From: Lachnospira eligens
GTDB lineage: Bacteria; Bacillota; Clostridia; Lachnospirales; Lachnospiraceae
Assembly (NCBI RefSeq): GCF_009680455.1
Contig: NZ_WKRD01000001.1
Location: 310,001-374,000 of the forward strand
Direction: 5' to 3'
DNA length: 64,000 nucleotides
Shown in pieces: positions 63,399-64,000 of this stretch. Each line of letters starts with the position of its first letter. Position 1 is the stretch's first letter. A program made the position numbers and the translations under genes. The notes beneath the pieces were generated by a model, which saw only the letters and a list, made by a program, of their open reading frames with translations, ran no database searches and was not told the DNA's origin.

Positions 63399-64000
63399 AA
63401 TTCATATTCCCTTCTCACATTCTTTCGTCTGCTTCTGCTGATTTTACAAATACTACCATTTATCATGACAGCTTCATCACCGGATATATTTTTTATATAT
63501 CTTGGATTGAGCATAACTGAGCGCGATATTTTAATAAACCCATACTCTTCAAGTTTCTCTTCATATGTGTGCAACGAACCACTAAGTATCTTTTCTCCAT
63601 CTTTTAAAGTAATCTTTAATTCATGGTCATACACTTCAAATACAACTATTTCATCTGCTGCCAGCTCATATTTTCTATCTTTTCCTGTAATCTCTACTCT
63701 CTGCGCCCTCTTACGAACATGATAAACTGCATCATACACAAACTTTTCAAGGTCACTTTCAAGGCATTTCTTCTGTACAAATCCTATCGGTCTGCCAACA
63801 AAAGCATTATATACATTCTCCGAATATCCAGTAATATATATAATTGCCGGGTCGGACTCCCTAAATGTAAGCTCACGCCCCACCTCATATCCTTTACAGT
63901 CACCGAGGTCTATATCAAGCAGAAATATATCTGCACCGTCTTTCTTATAATTATCCAGCAGTTCCTTTCCCGAATGATATCTGACGACCGAATATGTTTC
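63383..64000 (-). CDS. LytTR-family response regulator (N-terminus cut by the window edge)
   Basis: The frame is open to the right edge, so about 205 residues are visible and the start is missing. The visible part begins in a receiver domain (ADIFLLDIDLGD with the phospho-Asp, then IIYITGYSENVYNAF). A LytTR DNA-binding domain follows: RKYELAADEIVVFEV, SLHTYEEKLEEYGFIKISRS and LNPRYIKNI. It pairs with the GHKL kinase and probably controls the lipoprotein/ABC-2 genes downstream. Confidence 0.92.
   Translation of the reverse strand, partial: ETYSVVRYHSGKELLDNYKKDGADIFLLDIDLGDCKGYEVGRELTFRESDPAIIYITGYSENVYNAFVGRPIGFVQKKCLESDLEKFVYDAVYHVRKRAQRVEITGKDRKYELAADEIVVFEVYDHELKITLKDGEKILSGSLHTYEEKLEEYGFIKISRSVMLNPRYIKNISGDEAVMINGSICKISRSRRKNVRREYELCTRR

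Overview
The window looks like a chromosome segment of a low-GC, spore-forming anaerobe of the Bacillota, most likely Lachnospiraceae. The support is indirect but consistent: A/T-rich spacers with strong AGGAGG-type ribosome sites, two pyrophosphate-type phosphofructokinases, a reverse rubrerythrin next to a PerR-like repressor, a degenerate SpoIIQ-like M23 protein, a CotS-like protein, a YtvI-type permease, an Rpn-family protein and a short archaeal-type prolyl-tRNA synthetase. No rRNA, tRNA, CRISPR array, insertion sequence or prophage was seen.

Bases 1-19400 are a surface-polysaccharide locus. On the minus strand it has two GT4 glycosyltransferases, an SGNH/MBOAT O-acylation pair and, at the left edge, the first 17 codons of a probable ABC-2 export permease. 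In the middle is a plus-strand rmlABDC operon for dTDP-L-rhamnose. A MerR regulator fused to a methyltransferase diverges from it, and between them lies a MerR-style promoter with a 19-bp spacer and a dyad operator. A second minus-strand operon has a CotS-like probable pseudokinase, a PEGA lipoprotein, a DegT aminotransferase, an initiating sugar-phosphate transferase, an ExoA-like GT2 and a CapD/FlaA1-like dehydratase. Between the two operons sits an orphan PD-(D/E)XK-type protein in a spacer full of GACCTAC/GTAGGTC repeats.

Bases 19600-35000 are mostly housekeeping: cca, an Rpn-family gene, proS with a three-hairpin leader, a YtvI-type permease, an RluA-family pseudouridine synthase, an OmpR/histidine-kinase pair, murA, a LysM-G5-M23 cell-wall protein, a coupled HD-Nudix-flavin reductase operon and pfp. 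Bases 35000-41700 hold a MarR-controlled asymmetric ABC exporter, a second pfp whose 5' leader is a CAGCAA hexanucleotide repeat, and dtd. Bases 41700-49200 hold a hydroxyacid dehydrogenase, mtnN, a long palindromic leader before a TSCPD/radical-SAM pair, murG, a PerR-like gene, reverse rubrerythrin and pgi.

Bases 49200-53850 are accessory in flavour: a three-gene HipB-HipS-HipT system with three evenly spaced operator dyads, and a MazF-like toxin with an extra C-terminal domain preceded by an overlapping small acidic ORF. They flank cysK, which has a switch-like leader, and tcdA. The right end carries a hemolysin III-like protein, the SpoIIQ-like protein, glycogen phosphorylase, and a LytTR response regulator (cut by the edge), GHKL kinase, lipoprotein and ABC-2 membrane protein cluster.

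The items most worth following up are the orphan nuclease with its dispersed repeats, the CAGCAA leader, the 115-bp palindrome, the HipBST and MazF-fusion modules, the cysK leader and the MerR-methyltransferase control of rhamnose synthesis. All functional calls are from reading the sequence; no database search was made.
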